Assembly (NCBI GenBank): GCA_016928755.1
Contig: JAFGKB010000175.1
Coordinates: 1 to 15,221 of the forward strand
Direction: 5' to 3'
Source of the DNA: Anaerolineae bacterium
Lineage (GTDB): Bacteria > Chloroflexota > Anaerolineae > B4-G1 > SLSP01
Length of the DNA stretch: 15,221 nt
Shown here: positions 1 to 6,464 of the stretch, in pieces
Layout of the letters: the number at the start of each line of letters is the position of its first letter
Position numbering within the stretch: position 1 is the first letter of the stretch
Translations under genes and position numbers: made by a program
The notes under the pieces: model-generated
Databases searched by the model: none
Told to the model about the DNA's origin: nothing
The model's input: only the letters and a program-made list of their open reading frames with translations

Positions 1-42
1 ACCTTTTTCTTCTCTTTTCTATTATAGAGAGCACTTATATTG

Positions 43-82
43 AAACCCGGCTTTTAGCGTGTCTATGTCTAAAGCCGGGTTT
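43..82. terminator. Hairpin with AAACCCGG stem upstream of the esterase gene
   Basis: A perfect 12-bp inverted repeat (AAACCCGGCTTT at 43-54, AAAGCCGGGTTT at 71-82) encloses a 16-nt loop. It is followed on the plus strand by a T-rich stretch without a clean T run. It probably ends transcription of a gene lying left of the window, or it is one of a family of dispersed palindromes, since a related hairpin sits at 1212-1260. A partial third copy of the arm (AAAGCCGGG) lies at 124-132, inside the esterase promoter spacer. Confidence 0.55.
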
Positions 83-115
83 CTGTTGCTTAATAGGTGA
101 ACTTGCAGGTTTCTC

Positions 116-143
116 TTGACGATAAAGCCGGGAGTGTTAAACT
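116..143 (+). promoter_or_regulatory. Likely promoter of the lipoprotein esterase gene
   Basis: TTGACG (116-121) is followed after 16 nt by TAAACT (138-143), and the -10 box carries an extended TG at 135-136. It matches the consensus at 5 of 6 and 4 of 6 bases. Transcription would begin near 150, giving a leader of about 30 nt that contains the GGAGAG ribosome site at 164-169. Confidence 0.45.
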
Positions 144-174
144 CTAGTAGTTAGTCATTAATTGGAGAGATGTT

Positions 175-1200
175 GTGTGTATGGGAAAGTTTCAAGCCGT
201 ATTTTTAATAGGTCTGATAGGTATTATTTTTCTTTCTAGTTGTCAACAAGCTGACCCGGCTGTTTTTGCTGCGGAGGATACTTCGACCTCTTTGCCTACT
301 CCTACTGTAACCCCTATGCCTACGTGGACGCCAACGCCTTCCGCGACGCCTACCCCGGCACCTACTTCCACCCCGACTCCCACATTTACCCCGACGCCTT
401 TTGTGTGTTCCAATTTGCAAGGGCAGACCCTTAAACATAAATTTGACAGTGAGGCTATGGGGGAAGAGATTGCGTACCTGGTGCATCTACCGCCTTGCTA
501 CGATTCCTACCCAGATAGTGCTTTCCCTGTTTTATATCTTTTCCACGGCTGGCCTATGAATGAGACCCATTGGGACCAGCTCGGTATTGATGAACTGGCC
601 GATGATTGGATCAGTCGCTGGATTATTGGCCCTTTTATTATTGTATTACCGGGGGTTAGGTCTGATGGTCGATATGTTAACTCTAGTGGTGGCCCCGGTT
701 CATTTGAGGGAATGGTGGTGGATGATTTGATACCTCTTATTGATTCCACCTACCGTACATTGCGTGATCCCGCTGGACGTGCTGTGGGCGGGATTTCTCG
801 AGGTGGCGTTTGGTCCTTAGAAATTGGACTGCGACATCCAGACCTTTTTGGCATTGTTGGCGGGCATAGTCCTTCACTATCTCTGAATTATCCTTTGCCT
901 CAATATGACCCATTCTTGCTGGTAGAGGATGAGCGCGCTGGACAACGTTTCTATTTGGATGCTGGTGATGGTGATTGGGCGCGGGCCGGTGCAATTCGCT
1001 TGCGTGATCTCTTTATTGAAAAGGGCGTTGATGTAACTTACGAGCTTCATGAAGGCGCGCATGTTGACGAACTCTGGCAAAATGGGTTGGTGGACTATAT
1101 ACAATTCTATACTGCGGAGTGGCCGAAAACCTTTGAGTCATTGCCAAAATGGGAAGCCGCACCGGTAATGACCCCCACAGTAGCGCCATCACTTCCTTAG
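175..1200 (+). CDS. Exported lipoprotein esterase (esterase D / feruloyl esterase-like, alpha/beta hydrolase)
   Basis: Probable cell-surface ester hydrolase of the putative esterase family (PF00756-like). The N terminus is a lipoprotein signal: a hydrophobic stretch ending in the lipobox LSSC, with Cys23 as the expected lipid-bearing residue. Residues 41-75 are a low-complexity Thr-Pro linker. The catalytic domain runs from about 80 to 320. It shows an oxyanion-side motif LYLFHGW (120-126), nucleophile Ser208 in GGISRGG, a likely acid residue at Asp265 or Asp267, and His296. The usable starts are GTG 175 and ATG 181. GGAGAG (164-169) is 5 nt before the GTG and 11 nt before the ATG, so both are possible, and 175 is kept here. 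The gene is monocistronic, flanked by hairpins and convergent with the rpiR-family gene. The substrate cannot be told from sequence; carbohydrate-linked acyl or feruloyl esters are plausible, but S-formylglutathione hydrolase-like or mycolyltransferase-like relatives share the fold. Confidence 0.85.
   Translation: MCMGKFQAVFLIGLIGIIFLSSCQQADPAVFAAEDTSTSLPTPTVTPMPTWTPTPSATPTPAPTSTPTPTFTPTPFVCSNLQGQTLKHKFDSEAMGEEIAYLVHLPPCYDSYPDSAFPVLYLFHGWPMNETHWDQLGIDELADDWISRWIIGPFIIVLPGVRSDGRYVNSSGGPGSFEGMVVDDLIPLIDSTYRTLRDPAGRAVGGISRGGVWSLEIGLRHPDLFGIVGGHSPSLSLNYPLPQYDPFLLVEDERAGQRFYLDAGDGDWARAGAIRLRDLFIEKGVDVTYELHEGAHVDELWQNGLVDYIQFYTAEWPKTFESLPKWEAAPVMTPTVAPSLP
295..399 (+). repeat. Thr-Pro repeat linker within the esterase gene
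   Basis: These codons form degenerate tandem units of ACNCCN (Thr-Pro), spelling residues 41-75 of the esterase. Such linkers separate the membrane anchor from the catalytic domain in secreted proteins and hold it away from the membrane. The repeat is diverged at the nucleotide level, so it does not look like a recently expanded microsatellite. Confidence 0.8.
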
Positions 1201-1211
1201 AAGTCATAGCA

Positions 1212-1260
1212 TAGAAAACCCGGTCTATATGACTTTGACTACGTATAAACCGGGTTTCTA
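1212..1260. terminator. Bidirectional hairpin terminator between the esterase and rpiR-family genes
   Basis: TAGAAAACCCGGT (1212-1224) pairs with ACCGGGTTTCTA (1249-1260) with one bulged A and a 24-nt loop. It lies between two convergent stop codons (1200 and 1299), which is where a shared terminator is expected. The stem core AAACCCGG and the flanking TTTCT are the same as in the hairpin at 43-82. Confidence 0.6.
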
Positions 1261-1298
1261 TTCCAGGTAATGCCATTTTAAAGTGGTTTATCTATAAG

Positions 1299-2186
1299 CT
1301 ATTTCTGCCCCCAGAGCCGTTGGAGTGCTGCCACATCATAACTGGGAATCTTATCCCGTTGTGCGACCAAGGTGTTTAGGGCATCAAATGTCTGTTGGAT
1401 GTGGTGCTGTGTCCCTTCTGCATCTATTGAAATCAGTGTCTGCCAGATTAGGGATAGCAGCGTCACCATTGAATCAAACGAAGGGTACCCAGAGTGCGTC
1501 CGCGCCGGAGCTAATAGATTGATGTCCGCTTCCCTGGCCGGGAGTAGGGTGGGGCTATTTGTAATAGAGATGGTCTTGACTTCGCGCTCATTAGCTGCGG
1601 AGAGGATATAGCCGGTTTCTACATCGGTATCAATGCCCAAAGACAACGCCAGTAAGAGATCGCCTTTTTTTAAGTCCCTTAACAACAATGCGGCCTGTGC
1701 TGTATCCGAGCGCACAGTGTAAACCTCAACTCCTGAAATACTGAGGTAAGTACTCCACATCGAAGCCAATCCAAAGCCATCGTTCTTGCTGGCTATGAAG
1801 ACTCGTTTAGCATCATGGATCTGTTGGGCAACCAAGGCGATCTGATCGGCATCGGCTTTCAAATCCAATACCCGGTCACTCACTTCATCGGCCAGCATCG
1901 CCACATGTCCCGATAGACCATCCGCTTCAGGATTCCCTTTCTGGTAACGTAAGGCTAACTCTTGATTGATATAGTGCTTAATTTCCCGTGACAATTCCCG
2001 GTATCCAGAATAGCCTAATTCCTGGGAAAAGCGTACCACAGTAGCGGGGTCTACTCCCACTCTGCGTGCCAATTCTGTTGCGGTGAGGAATCCCACATCC
2101 AGAGTATTTTCTAAAATAAACTCTGCCAGTGTCCGAAACCGTGGTGATAGATCATCGTATCTTTCTTGTATTCGCTTGCGAAACAT
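1299..2186 (-). CDS. RpiR/MurR-family transcriptional regulator (HTH plus SIS sugar-phosphate-binding domain)
   Basis: A 295-residue cytoplasmic regulator of the RpiR family. Residues 1-77 match the family's N-terminal helix-turn-helix domain, with the recognition-helix region around 36-56 (TATELARRVGVDPATVVRF). Residues about 115-250 form a SIS domain, which in this family binds phosphosugars (KRVFIASKNDGFG at 127-139, SLGIDTDVE at 182-190). The start at 2186 is preferred over the upstream in-frame ATG at 2231 because an almost perfect AAAGGAGG lies just before it (plus-strand 2194-2201) and family members begin at this point. It is divergent from rpe, so a role in pentose-phosphate or aminosugar control is a reasonable inference. 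The effector is unknown. Confidence 0.9.
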   Translation of the reverse strand: MFRKRIQERYDDLSPRFRTLAEFILENTLDVGFLTATELARRVGVDPATVVRFSQELGYSGYRELSREIKHYINQELALRYQKGNPEADGLSGHVAMLADEVSDRVLDLKADADQIALVAQQIHDAKRVFIASKNDGFGLASMWSTYLSISGVEVYTVRSDTAQAALLLRDLKKGDLLLALSLGIDTDVETGYILSAANEREVKTISITNSPTLLPAREADINLLAPARTHSGYPSFDSMVTLLSLIWQTLISIDAEGTQHHIQQTFDALNTLVAQRDKIPSYDVAALQRLWGQK

Positions 2187-2257
2187 CGCTAAGCCTCCTT
2201 TGCTATTATTAATTGGTGCTCTACATTCCAAAACTATGGATACATTATCTGATTTTT

Positions 2258-2286
2258 ATGGTAACAGCCTGGAAGGGCTTTGTCAA
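2258..2286 (-). promoter_or_regulatory. Promoter of the rpiR-family gene
   Basis: On the minus strand a consensus TTGACA (plus-strand 2281-2286) is followed after 17 nt by TACCAT (plus-strand 2258-2263). Transcription would begin near 2251, leaving a leader of about 65 nt before the start at 2186. No convincing operator palindrome is visible; only short 4-bp inverted repeats occur around 2228-2250. Confidence 0.6.
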
Positions 2287-2456
2287 TAGAATTTTTTAAA
2301 TGGTAATTGTTTCGTAACCTTTTTGTCGGTTTTGAGGGTATAGAAATAAAGTATTTTATCAGTACGCCTTCAAGGTATGGTTGACGAGTAGTTTGACTGC
2401 ATATGTAGACTGCTTTTAACCCGTCATATAAAACTTGAAAGAGTACTATTATATGG

Positions 2457-2484
2457 TTGCCTTTTAAGCTATCCGTTGTATCAT
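2457..2484 (+). promoter_or_regulatory. Likely promoter of rpe, giving a leaderless transcript
   Basis: TTGCCT (2457-2462), a 16-nt spacer and TATCAT (2479-2484) match the consensus at 4 of 6 and 5 of 6 bases. The predicted transcription start (2490-2492) falls at the ATG at 2493, and no ribosome-binding site precedes that ATG. The rest of the gap between the two divergent genes (2287-2456) is AT-rich. It holds weaker -35-like boxes (TTGACG at 2381, TTGACT at 2393) without good -10 partners. Confidence 0.5.
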
Positions 2485-2492
2485 ACTCGATT

Positions 2493-3173
2493 ATGAACGA
2501 TAAACAGATATTAATCGCTCCATCAATCCTATCAGCAGATTTCGCTTATTTGGGTGCTGCTATCCAAGAAGCTGAGGCTGGTGGTGCGGATATGATCCAT
2601 GTGGATGTGATGGATGGTCACTTTGTGCCCAACCTCACCATTGGCCCGGTCGTTGTATCCGCAGTACGGCAGGTGACTGAGTTGCCCTTGGATGTTCATT
2701 TGATGATGGCACAGCCGGAGTTATATCTGGATAATTTCGCTGCGGCGGGGGCAGCTCGACTAACCGTACATCCAGAAGCCTGTGTGCATCTACACCGCAT
2801 TCTGGCGCAAATCCGGGAGTTAGGATTGGAAACTGGTGTGGCGCTTAACCCTTCGACCTCTGAAGAGGTGTTGCGCTATGTTTTGCCTCTGGTAGACTGG
2901 GTATTGGTGATGACTGTGAATCCTGGCTTTGGGGGACAATCATTTATTATGGAAATCCTACCGAAGATAAAGGCTGTCCGTCAGATGCTTGATGCTGCCG
3001 GGCGTACTGCTGCGCATGTTGCTGTAGATGGTGGTATTAATCTACAAACAGCGCCCCTGGTTGTTGCTCAAGGCGCTGATGTTTTGGTGGCCGGTTCAGC
3101 AGTCTTTAAATCACCGGCTGGGGTCGCGACTGCAATTAGCGTGTTAAAATGCGCTGCAGATGAGATGGGGTAG
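2493..3173 (+). CDS. rpe: Ribulose-phosphate 3-epimerase
   Basis: Interconverts ribulose 5-phosphate and xylulose 5-phosphate in the pentose phosphate pathway, in the cytoplasm. The 226-residue product is full length for this TIM-barrel family. It begins with the signature IAPSILSADF (8-17). Metal and catalytic residues are visible: His36 and Asp38 in HVDVMDGHF, His69 in DVHLMM, and Asp179 in VAVDGG. The phosphate-binding loop is VNPGFGGQ (142-149). The start at 2493 is chosen over an in-frame TTG at 2457 because the family begins a few residues before IAPS. There is no Shine-Dalgarno sequence, which fits leaderless translation. It is followed by a terminator and is convergent with rpmB. Confidence 0.96.
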   Translation: MNDKQILIAPSILSADFAYLGAAIQEAEAGGADMIHVDVMDGHFVPNLTIGPVVVSAVRQVTELPLDVHLMMAQPELYLDNFAAAGAARLTVHPEACVHLHRILAQIRELGLETGVALNPSTSEEVLRYVLPLVDWVLVMTVNPGFGGQSFIMEILPKIKAVRQMLDAAGRTAAHVAVDGGINLQTAPLVVAQGADVLVAGSAVFKSPAGVATAISVLKCAADEMG

Positions 3174-3180
3174 AAAAAGT

Positions 3181-3215
3181 AACTGGCCCCGTTGGTGACA
3201 ACGGAGCCAGTTTTT
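3181..3215. terminator. Bidirectional terminator between rpe and rpmB
   Basis: Thirteen-base arms (3181-3193 and 3200-3212) enclose a 6-nt loop, with T5 at 3211-3215. On the minus strand the hairpin is also followed by a T5 run (plus-strand A run at 3174-3178). The arms have one imperfect pair: C-A when transcribed from rpe but an acceptable G-U when transcribed from rpmB, so the hairpin is somewhat stronger for the rpmB transcript. Confidence 0.88.
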
Positions 3216-3233
3216 GGAAGAAAAATGGAAAGA

Positions 3234-3419
3234 TTACCCTTGTTCTTTGGACAATGTTCGCAAGCAGCGAGTACAAATGTTGATACGGCGCATTTGGCCG
3301 TCAATCATTACGCGCTTGCGCTGGATATTTGGGCGGAACATCCGGTTTGTGGCCACTTTCGAGTGGCTGACATTATGTCCAAACATTGGACTTTTACCAC
3401 AAATTTCACATTTAGCCAT
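3234..3419 (-). CDS. rpmB: 50S ribosomal protein L28 (zinc-binding form)
   Basis: The 61-residue product begins MAKCEICGKSPMFGHNVSHS, the standard L28 N terminus. It carries two CxxC pairs, CEIC (4-7) and CTRC near residue 51, typical of the zinc-binding C+ form. The start at 3419 is supported by a GAGGTGA ribosome site just upstream (plus-strand 3424-3430); the longer in-frame extension to 3479 is not L28-like. It is divergent from the Asp23 gene, with a 79-bp gap, and convergent with rpe. As I recall, Bacillus subtilis also has rpmB opposed to yloU-yloV, so the orientation appears conserved. Confidence 0.96.
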   Translation of the reverse strand: MAKCEICGKSPMFGHNVSHSKVATNRMFRPNIQRKRVMIDGQMRRINICTRCLRTLSKEQG

Positions 3420-3498
3420 GACTTCACCTCGTTTCTTACAATAACTTGGATATGATACCATAAAGGAATAAAGATGCAACTAATGAGGAGTTGTTTTT
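3420..3498. promoter_or_regulatory. Divergent promoter region of rpmB and the asp23-fakA operon
   Basis: For rpmB (minus) the best pair is TTGCAT (plus-strand 3474-3479), 16 nt, then TATCAT (plus-strand 3452-3457). For the plus-strand operon, TATGAT at 3451-3456 is a good -10 box but lacks a recognisable -35. The two -10 boxes overlap almost completely, so the two transcripts may compete. GAGGAG at 3485-3490 is the ribosome site of the Asp23 gene. Confidence 0.35.
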
Positions 3499-3855
3499 AT
3501 GGACGATAAAGTACAACCAAAAGGAAAAATAGAAGTAGCACCGGCTGCAATTGCCTCCATTGTCAACGAGGCTGTCCTGACATGTTATGGCGTCGTGGGG
3601 ACTGTCCCGCGCAACTTTGCAACAGGTTTGGTAGATATGCTCTATGCCGACCGTAAGCGAGGGGTAGAGGTTCAGGTTAATAATGGCGAGATCATTATTG
3701 ATGTGTTTGCTGTACTTCAATATGGAACTCGTGTATCAACGGTGGCTGAGAGTATAAAACATGTTGTAAAATATCAGGTCGAAAAGTCTCTCGAGATGCC
3801 CGTTGCTGCGGTTAACGTGCATATTCAGGCTTTACGTGTTAGTGATACTGATTAG
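3499..3855 (+). CDS. Asp23/Gls24 family protein 1 (YloU-type)
   Basis: A 118-residue protein of the Asp23/Gls24 (DUF322) family. It shows the family pattern: a GKIEVAPAAIASIVNEA start, the GVVGTVP segment, a conserved strand KRGVEVQVNNGEIIIDVF, the YGTRVSTVAESIKHVVKYQVEK helix and a final VNVHIQ strand. No membrane segment is present. The start is supported by GAGGAG 8 nt upstream. The stop codon overlaps the ribosome site of the next gene (fakA), so the two are surely coexpressed. This pairing is the yloU-yloV arrangement of Firmicutes. The family's molecular role is poorly known; links to envelope stress and, for the paralog YqhY, to lipid metabolism have been reported. Confidence 0.92.
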   Translation: MDDKVQPKGKIEVAPAAIASIVNEAVLTCYGVVGTVPRNFATGLVDMLYADRKRGVEVQVNNGEIIIDVFAVLQYGTRVSTVAESIKHVVKYQVEKSLEMPVAAVNVHIQALRVSDTD

Positions 3856-3867
3856 GAGGCTTTTACG

Positions 3868-5559
3868 GTGGGAAGTAATGATGATAAGATTTATGCTTTA
3901 GAGGGGAGTGTTTTTAAGGATATGATTTGGGCCGCACTCTCTTGGCTGCGTCATCATCAGGAGCAAATCAATGCTTTAAATGTGTTTCCTGTGCCTGATG
4001 GGGATACCGGTACCAATATGACATTGACGATGACTTCTGCTTGGAACGAAATCGCGGATCTGAATGAGGAGAATATTGGTAAAGTTGTAGGTAAAGTTGC
4101 CCACGGTGCGTTGATGGGTGCACGTGGCAACTCCGGGGTTATTCTATCACAGATTTGGCGTGGCTTTGCCCGGATGTTGGATAGCAAAGGTAGTATGCAT
4201 GCGGCGGATTTGGCCGATGCGATGCGGGGTGCTTCGGAGACAGCTTATAAAGGTGTTGTCAAGCCTGTAGAAGGTACGATTCTCACGGTAGTGCGTGAGG
4301 TTTCTGAAGAGGCTACTCTGGCTGCCCAGGAGACTGGGGACCTATATGTTATGCTAGAACGTATGGTAGAACGCGCCAAAGCGGCTGAGGCTCGTACTCC
4401 TAGCTTATTGCCGGTATTACGCCAGGCCGGTGTAGTGGATTCTGGTGGGCAGGGCTTTCTGATCATCCTTGAGGGGATGTTACGGCATTTACAGGGCTTG
4501 CCTGCGGTTGATGAGGAAATCATTATAACTCCGGAGGCCCTTGCCGCTTTCGATCCCCACCATGACCATGAGGGTGAAATTGATTTCGATGAAGATTACC
4601 CTTATGATGTGCAATTCCTGATTATTGGCACCGATATGGATGTCCCAGAAATTCGCCGTGGCATTGAGTCGCTGGGGGATTGTCCTCTGGTAGTTGGTGA
4701 CCCCAATATTATCAAAGTCCATGTCCATGTGCCTGATCCTGGTGTACCCATCAGCTATGGTGTAAAATGGGGTTCTGTTCAAGATGTCGTGGTGGAAGAT
4801 ATGCGCGCTCAGTTCCAGGACTTCCTGGCCGGGCGGCAATTGGGAATGAAGGCTCAACCGGAAATTAATATGCCACCCTTGGTCATGAATGAGGAGGGGC
4901 GATTACGTGTTGGTGTTGTCACGGTAGTGGCCGGTAAAGGGATGGAGATGGTTTTCCGGAGTCTGGGTGCAATGATGGTCGTTCCAGGTGGACAGACAAT
5001 GAATCCCAGTACTGCCCAAATTCTGGAGGCTGTAAAGGGTGTCAATGCTGATATGGTCATCATTCTGCCTAACAATAAGAATATTTTGATGGCGGCTCAA
5101 CAGGCCGCTGAGGTAAGCGGCCAGCACGTCGCCGTTGTACCTACCCGGAGTATTCCACAGGGTGTGGCGGCACTGTTATCTATGGATCCAGATTCTTCAT
5201 TAGAGGAGAATGTAGCCGCTATGTCCCAGGCCGCATTTGAGGTGATTACGGCTGAGGTCACGTGGGCCACGCGGGATGTGGCTCTTAATGGGGTGGCTGT
5301 ACGTGAAGGGGACGCGATTGGTTTGTTAGAGGGGGAATTGGTAGTGGGTTCCCAATCTTTTGAGGAAGCCGCGCATTGGTTACTGGCAGAGGCCGACCTT
5401 ACGGATCGGGAATTAGTTACCCTTTATTATGGTGAAGGTGTTTCTCAGGAGCAGGCGGATGCCTTGGCCGATGCGTTGTCAAGTAACTACGAAGATCTGG
5501 AGTTTGAGGTTGTTGAGGGATTACAACCCCACTATCCATATATTATTTCTATTGAGTAA
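3868..5559 (+). CDS. fakA: Fatty acid kinase catalytic subunit FakA / YloV (DhaL-type kinase)
   Basis: ATP-dependent kinase expected to phosphorylate fatty acids delivered by DegV/FakB proteins, giving acyl phosphates for phospholipid synthesis. The 563-residue length fits the family. The N-terminal DhaL nucleotide domain (about 1-215) has DGDTGTNM (44-51), whose aspartates bind Mg-ATP, and ARGNSGVILSQ (85-95). The middle domain has HVHVP (285-289). The C-terminal domain, which in this family binds the FakB partner, ends near the typical LVTLYYGEG (517-525). The start is GTG 3868 with AGGAGG 8 nt upstream (3854-3859). One oddity: the position usually held by Cys in a CTEF-like motif of the middle domain is Asp247 (YPYDVQF). 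Two DegV genes follow immediately, as expected for kinase partners. Confidence 0.9.
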   Translation: MGSNDDKIYALEGSVFKDMIWAALSWLRHHQEQINALNVFPVPDGDTGTNMTLTMTSAWNEIADLNEENIGKVVGKVAHGALMGARGNSGVILSQIWRGFARMLDSKGSMHAADLADAMRGASETAYKGVVKPVEGTILTVVREVSEEATLAAQETGDLYVMLERMVERAKAAEARTPSLLPVLRQAGVVDSGGQGFLIILEGMLRHLQGLPAVDEEIIITPEALAAFDPHHDHEGEIDFDEDYPYDVQFLIIGTDMDVPEIRRGIESLGDCPLVVGDPNIIKVHVHVPDPGVPISYGVKWGSVQDVVVEDMRAQFQDFLAGRQLGMKAQPEINMPPLVMNEEGRLRVGVVTVVAGKGMEMVFRSLGAMMVVPGGQTMNPSTAQILEAVKGVNADMVIILPNNKNILMAAQQAAEVSGQHVAVVPTRSIPQGVAALLSMDPDSSLEENVAAMSQAAFEVITAEVTWATRDVALNGVAVREGDAIGLLEGELVVGSQSFEEAAHWLLAEADLTDRELVTLYYGEGVSQEQADALADALSSNYEDLEFEVVEGLQPHYPYIISIE

Positions 5560-5600
5560 TTATTTGTGATTAAAACTATGATATTAATGGAGATTGAAAC

Positions 5601-6461
5601 GTGAATCAAATTCAGTTAATTACTGACGGAACAGCATACTTACCGCCTTCACGTTTGCGCGAGCTGGGTATTATTTCGTTGCCTATTATTGCTGAATCTG
5701 GTGGGCGACAATTTATGTACGACCAACAGACACACGAGCATTTGGATTTATTAGAGCATATGCGTACGCTGCGTGAACCTGTGGAGATTGTAGGGCCTTC
5801 CCCGGATGATTTCCGGGCTGTTTTTCACCGTACCCTTTACCGGACTAATAAGATGTTGGTTATTCTATCCTCAAGTCATTTAAGCCCGGTAATGCGCAAT
5901 GCCCGTATTGCAGCCAACGATTTTATGGGACGTTGTGATATTACCATTGTAGATTCACAGACGATTTCGGTGGGATTGGGATTGCTGGTGGAGAAGGCCG
6001 GGGAACTATTACAAGAGGGCAGATTGCCCTTGTCTGAGATAGTGCGCCATATACGCGGCATGATTCCCCGGATTTATGTCGTGATGATTTCTCATACCCT
6101 GGATTATATTTACCATAGCGGCAAACTCAGTGCTATGCAGGCTATTCTCGGCGCGATGCTTAAAATCCATCCTTTCTTAATGATTGAAGATGGGGATACT
6201 ATTCCCCAGGAAAAGAGTCGTAAGCCTGAGAAAGCCCTGGATAAACTGTTAGAGTTTGCGTCAGAGTTCTCCCGTATCCAGCAATTAGTTATCTTCCAGA
6301 GTGAAGCGGAAACAACACAAGAATCCATTACCTTGCGTAATCGTCTGGATCAGATTATGCCTAACCGGAAATTTCCAACTATTGTCTATGACCCTATCCT
6401 GGCCTCGCATATCGGACCAGAAGGTCTTGGTATGGTTATCTATGAGGGTTATTGGCGTTAA
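5601..6461 (+). CDS. DegV family protein, divergent copy (FakB-like)
   Basis: A 286-residue DegV-fold protein. DegV/FakB proteins bind a fatty acid and present it to FakA. The overall pattern is clear: LITDGTAYLP (6-15), VILSSSHLS (87-95), IVDSQTISVGLGLLV (116-130), LKIHPFLMIEDG (187-198) and ASHIGPEGLG (268-277). Several signature positions are changed, however. TDST is TDGT, the usual TSQPS-like loop is VGPSPDD (64-70), LSGT is LSPV (94-97), and the GGR motif is SGK (173-175). It may bind a different lipid, act as a non-catalytic partner, or recruit a different kinase. The start is GTG 5601 with a GGAG ribosome site 8 nt upstream. It sits between fakA and a second, more typical DegV gene, 3 nt from the latter. 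Confidence 0.87.
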   Translation: MNQIQLITDGTAYLPPSRLRELGIISLPIIAESGGRQFMYDQQTHEHLDLLEHMRTLREPVEIVGPSPDDFRAVFHRTLYRTNKMLVILSSSHLSPVMRNARIAANDFMGRCDITIVDSQTISVGLGLLVEKAGELLQEGRLPLSEIVRHIRGMIPRIYVVMISHTLDYIYHSGKLSAMQAILGAMLKIHPFLMIEDGDTIPQEKSRKPEKALDKLLEFASEFSRIQQLVIFQSEAETTQESITLRNRLDQIMPNRKFPTIVYDPILASHIGPEGLGMVIYEGYWR

Positions 6462-6464
6462 GGA

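Noticed and set aside
1..174. Possible RNA gene or riboswitch before the esterase
   Set aside because: Apart from the hairpin at 43-82 and a promoter-like pair, there is no cloverleaf, conserved riboswitch core or coding remnant.
205..486. Minus-strand frame rich in Arg and Gly opposite the esterase linker
   Set aside because: It is the antisense reading of the Thr-Pro codons, so the basic composition is a by-product. No ribosome site or recognisable protein.
2453..2467. Four-codon upstream frame (ATG GTT GCC TTT stop) before rpe
   Set aside because: It lies within the predicted promoter, upstream of the likely transcription start, and has no ribosome site.
3191..3202. GTTG-GTGA-CAAC as another copy of the fabD palindrome
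   Set aside because: It only forms the apex of the rpe/rpmB terminator stem and lacks the TCT/AGA core of the palindrome at 11114-11129.
3192..3455. Plus-strand frames between rpe and the Asp23 gene
   Set aside because: They are shadows of rpmB on the opposite strand. L28 is unmistakable in the minus frame.
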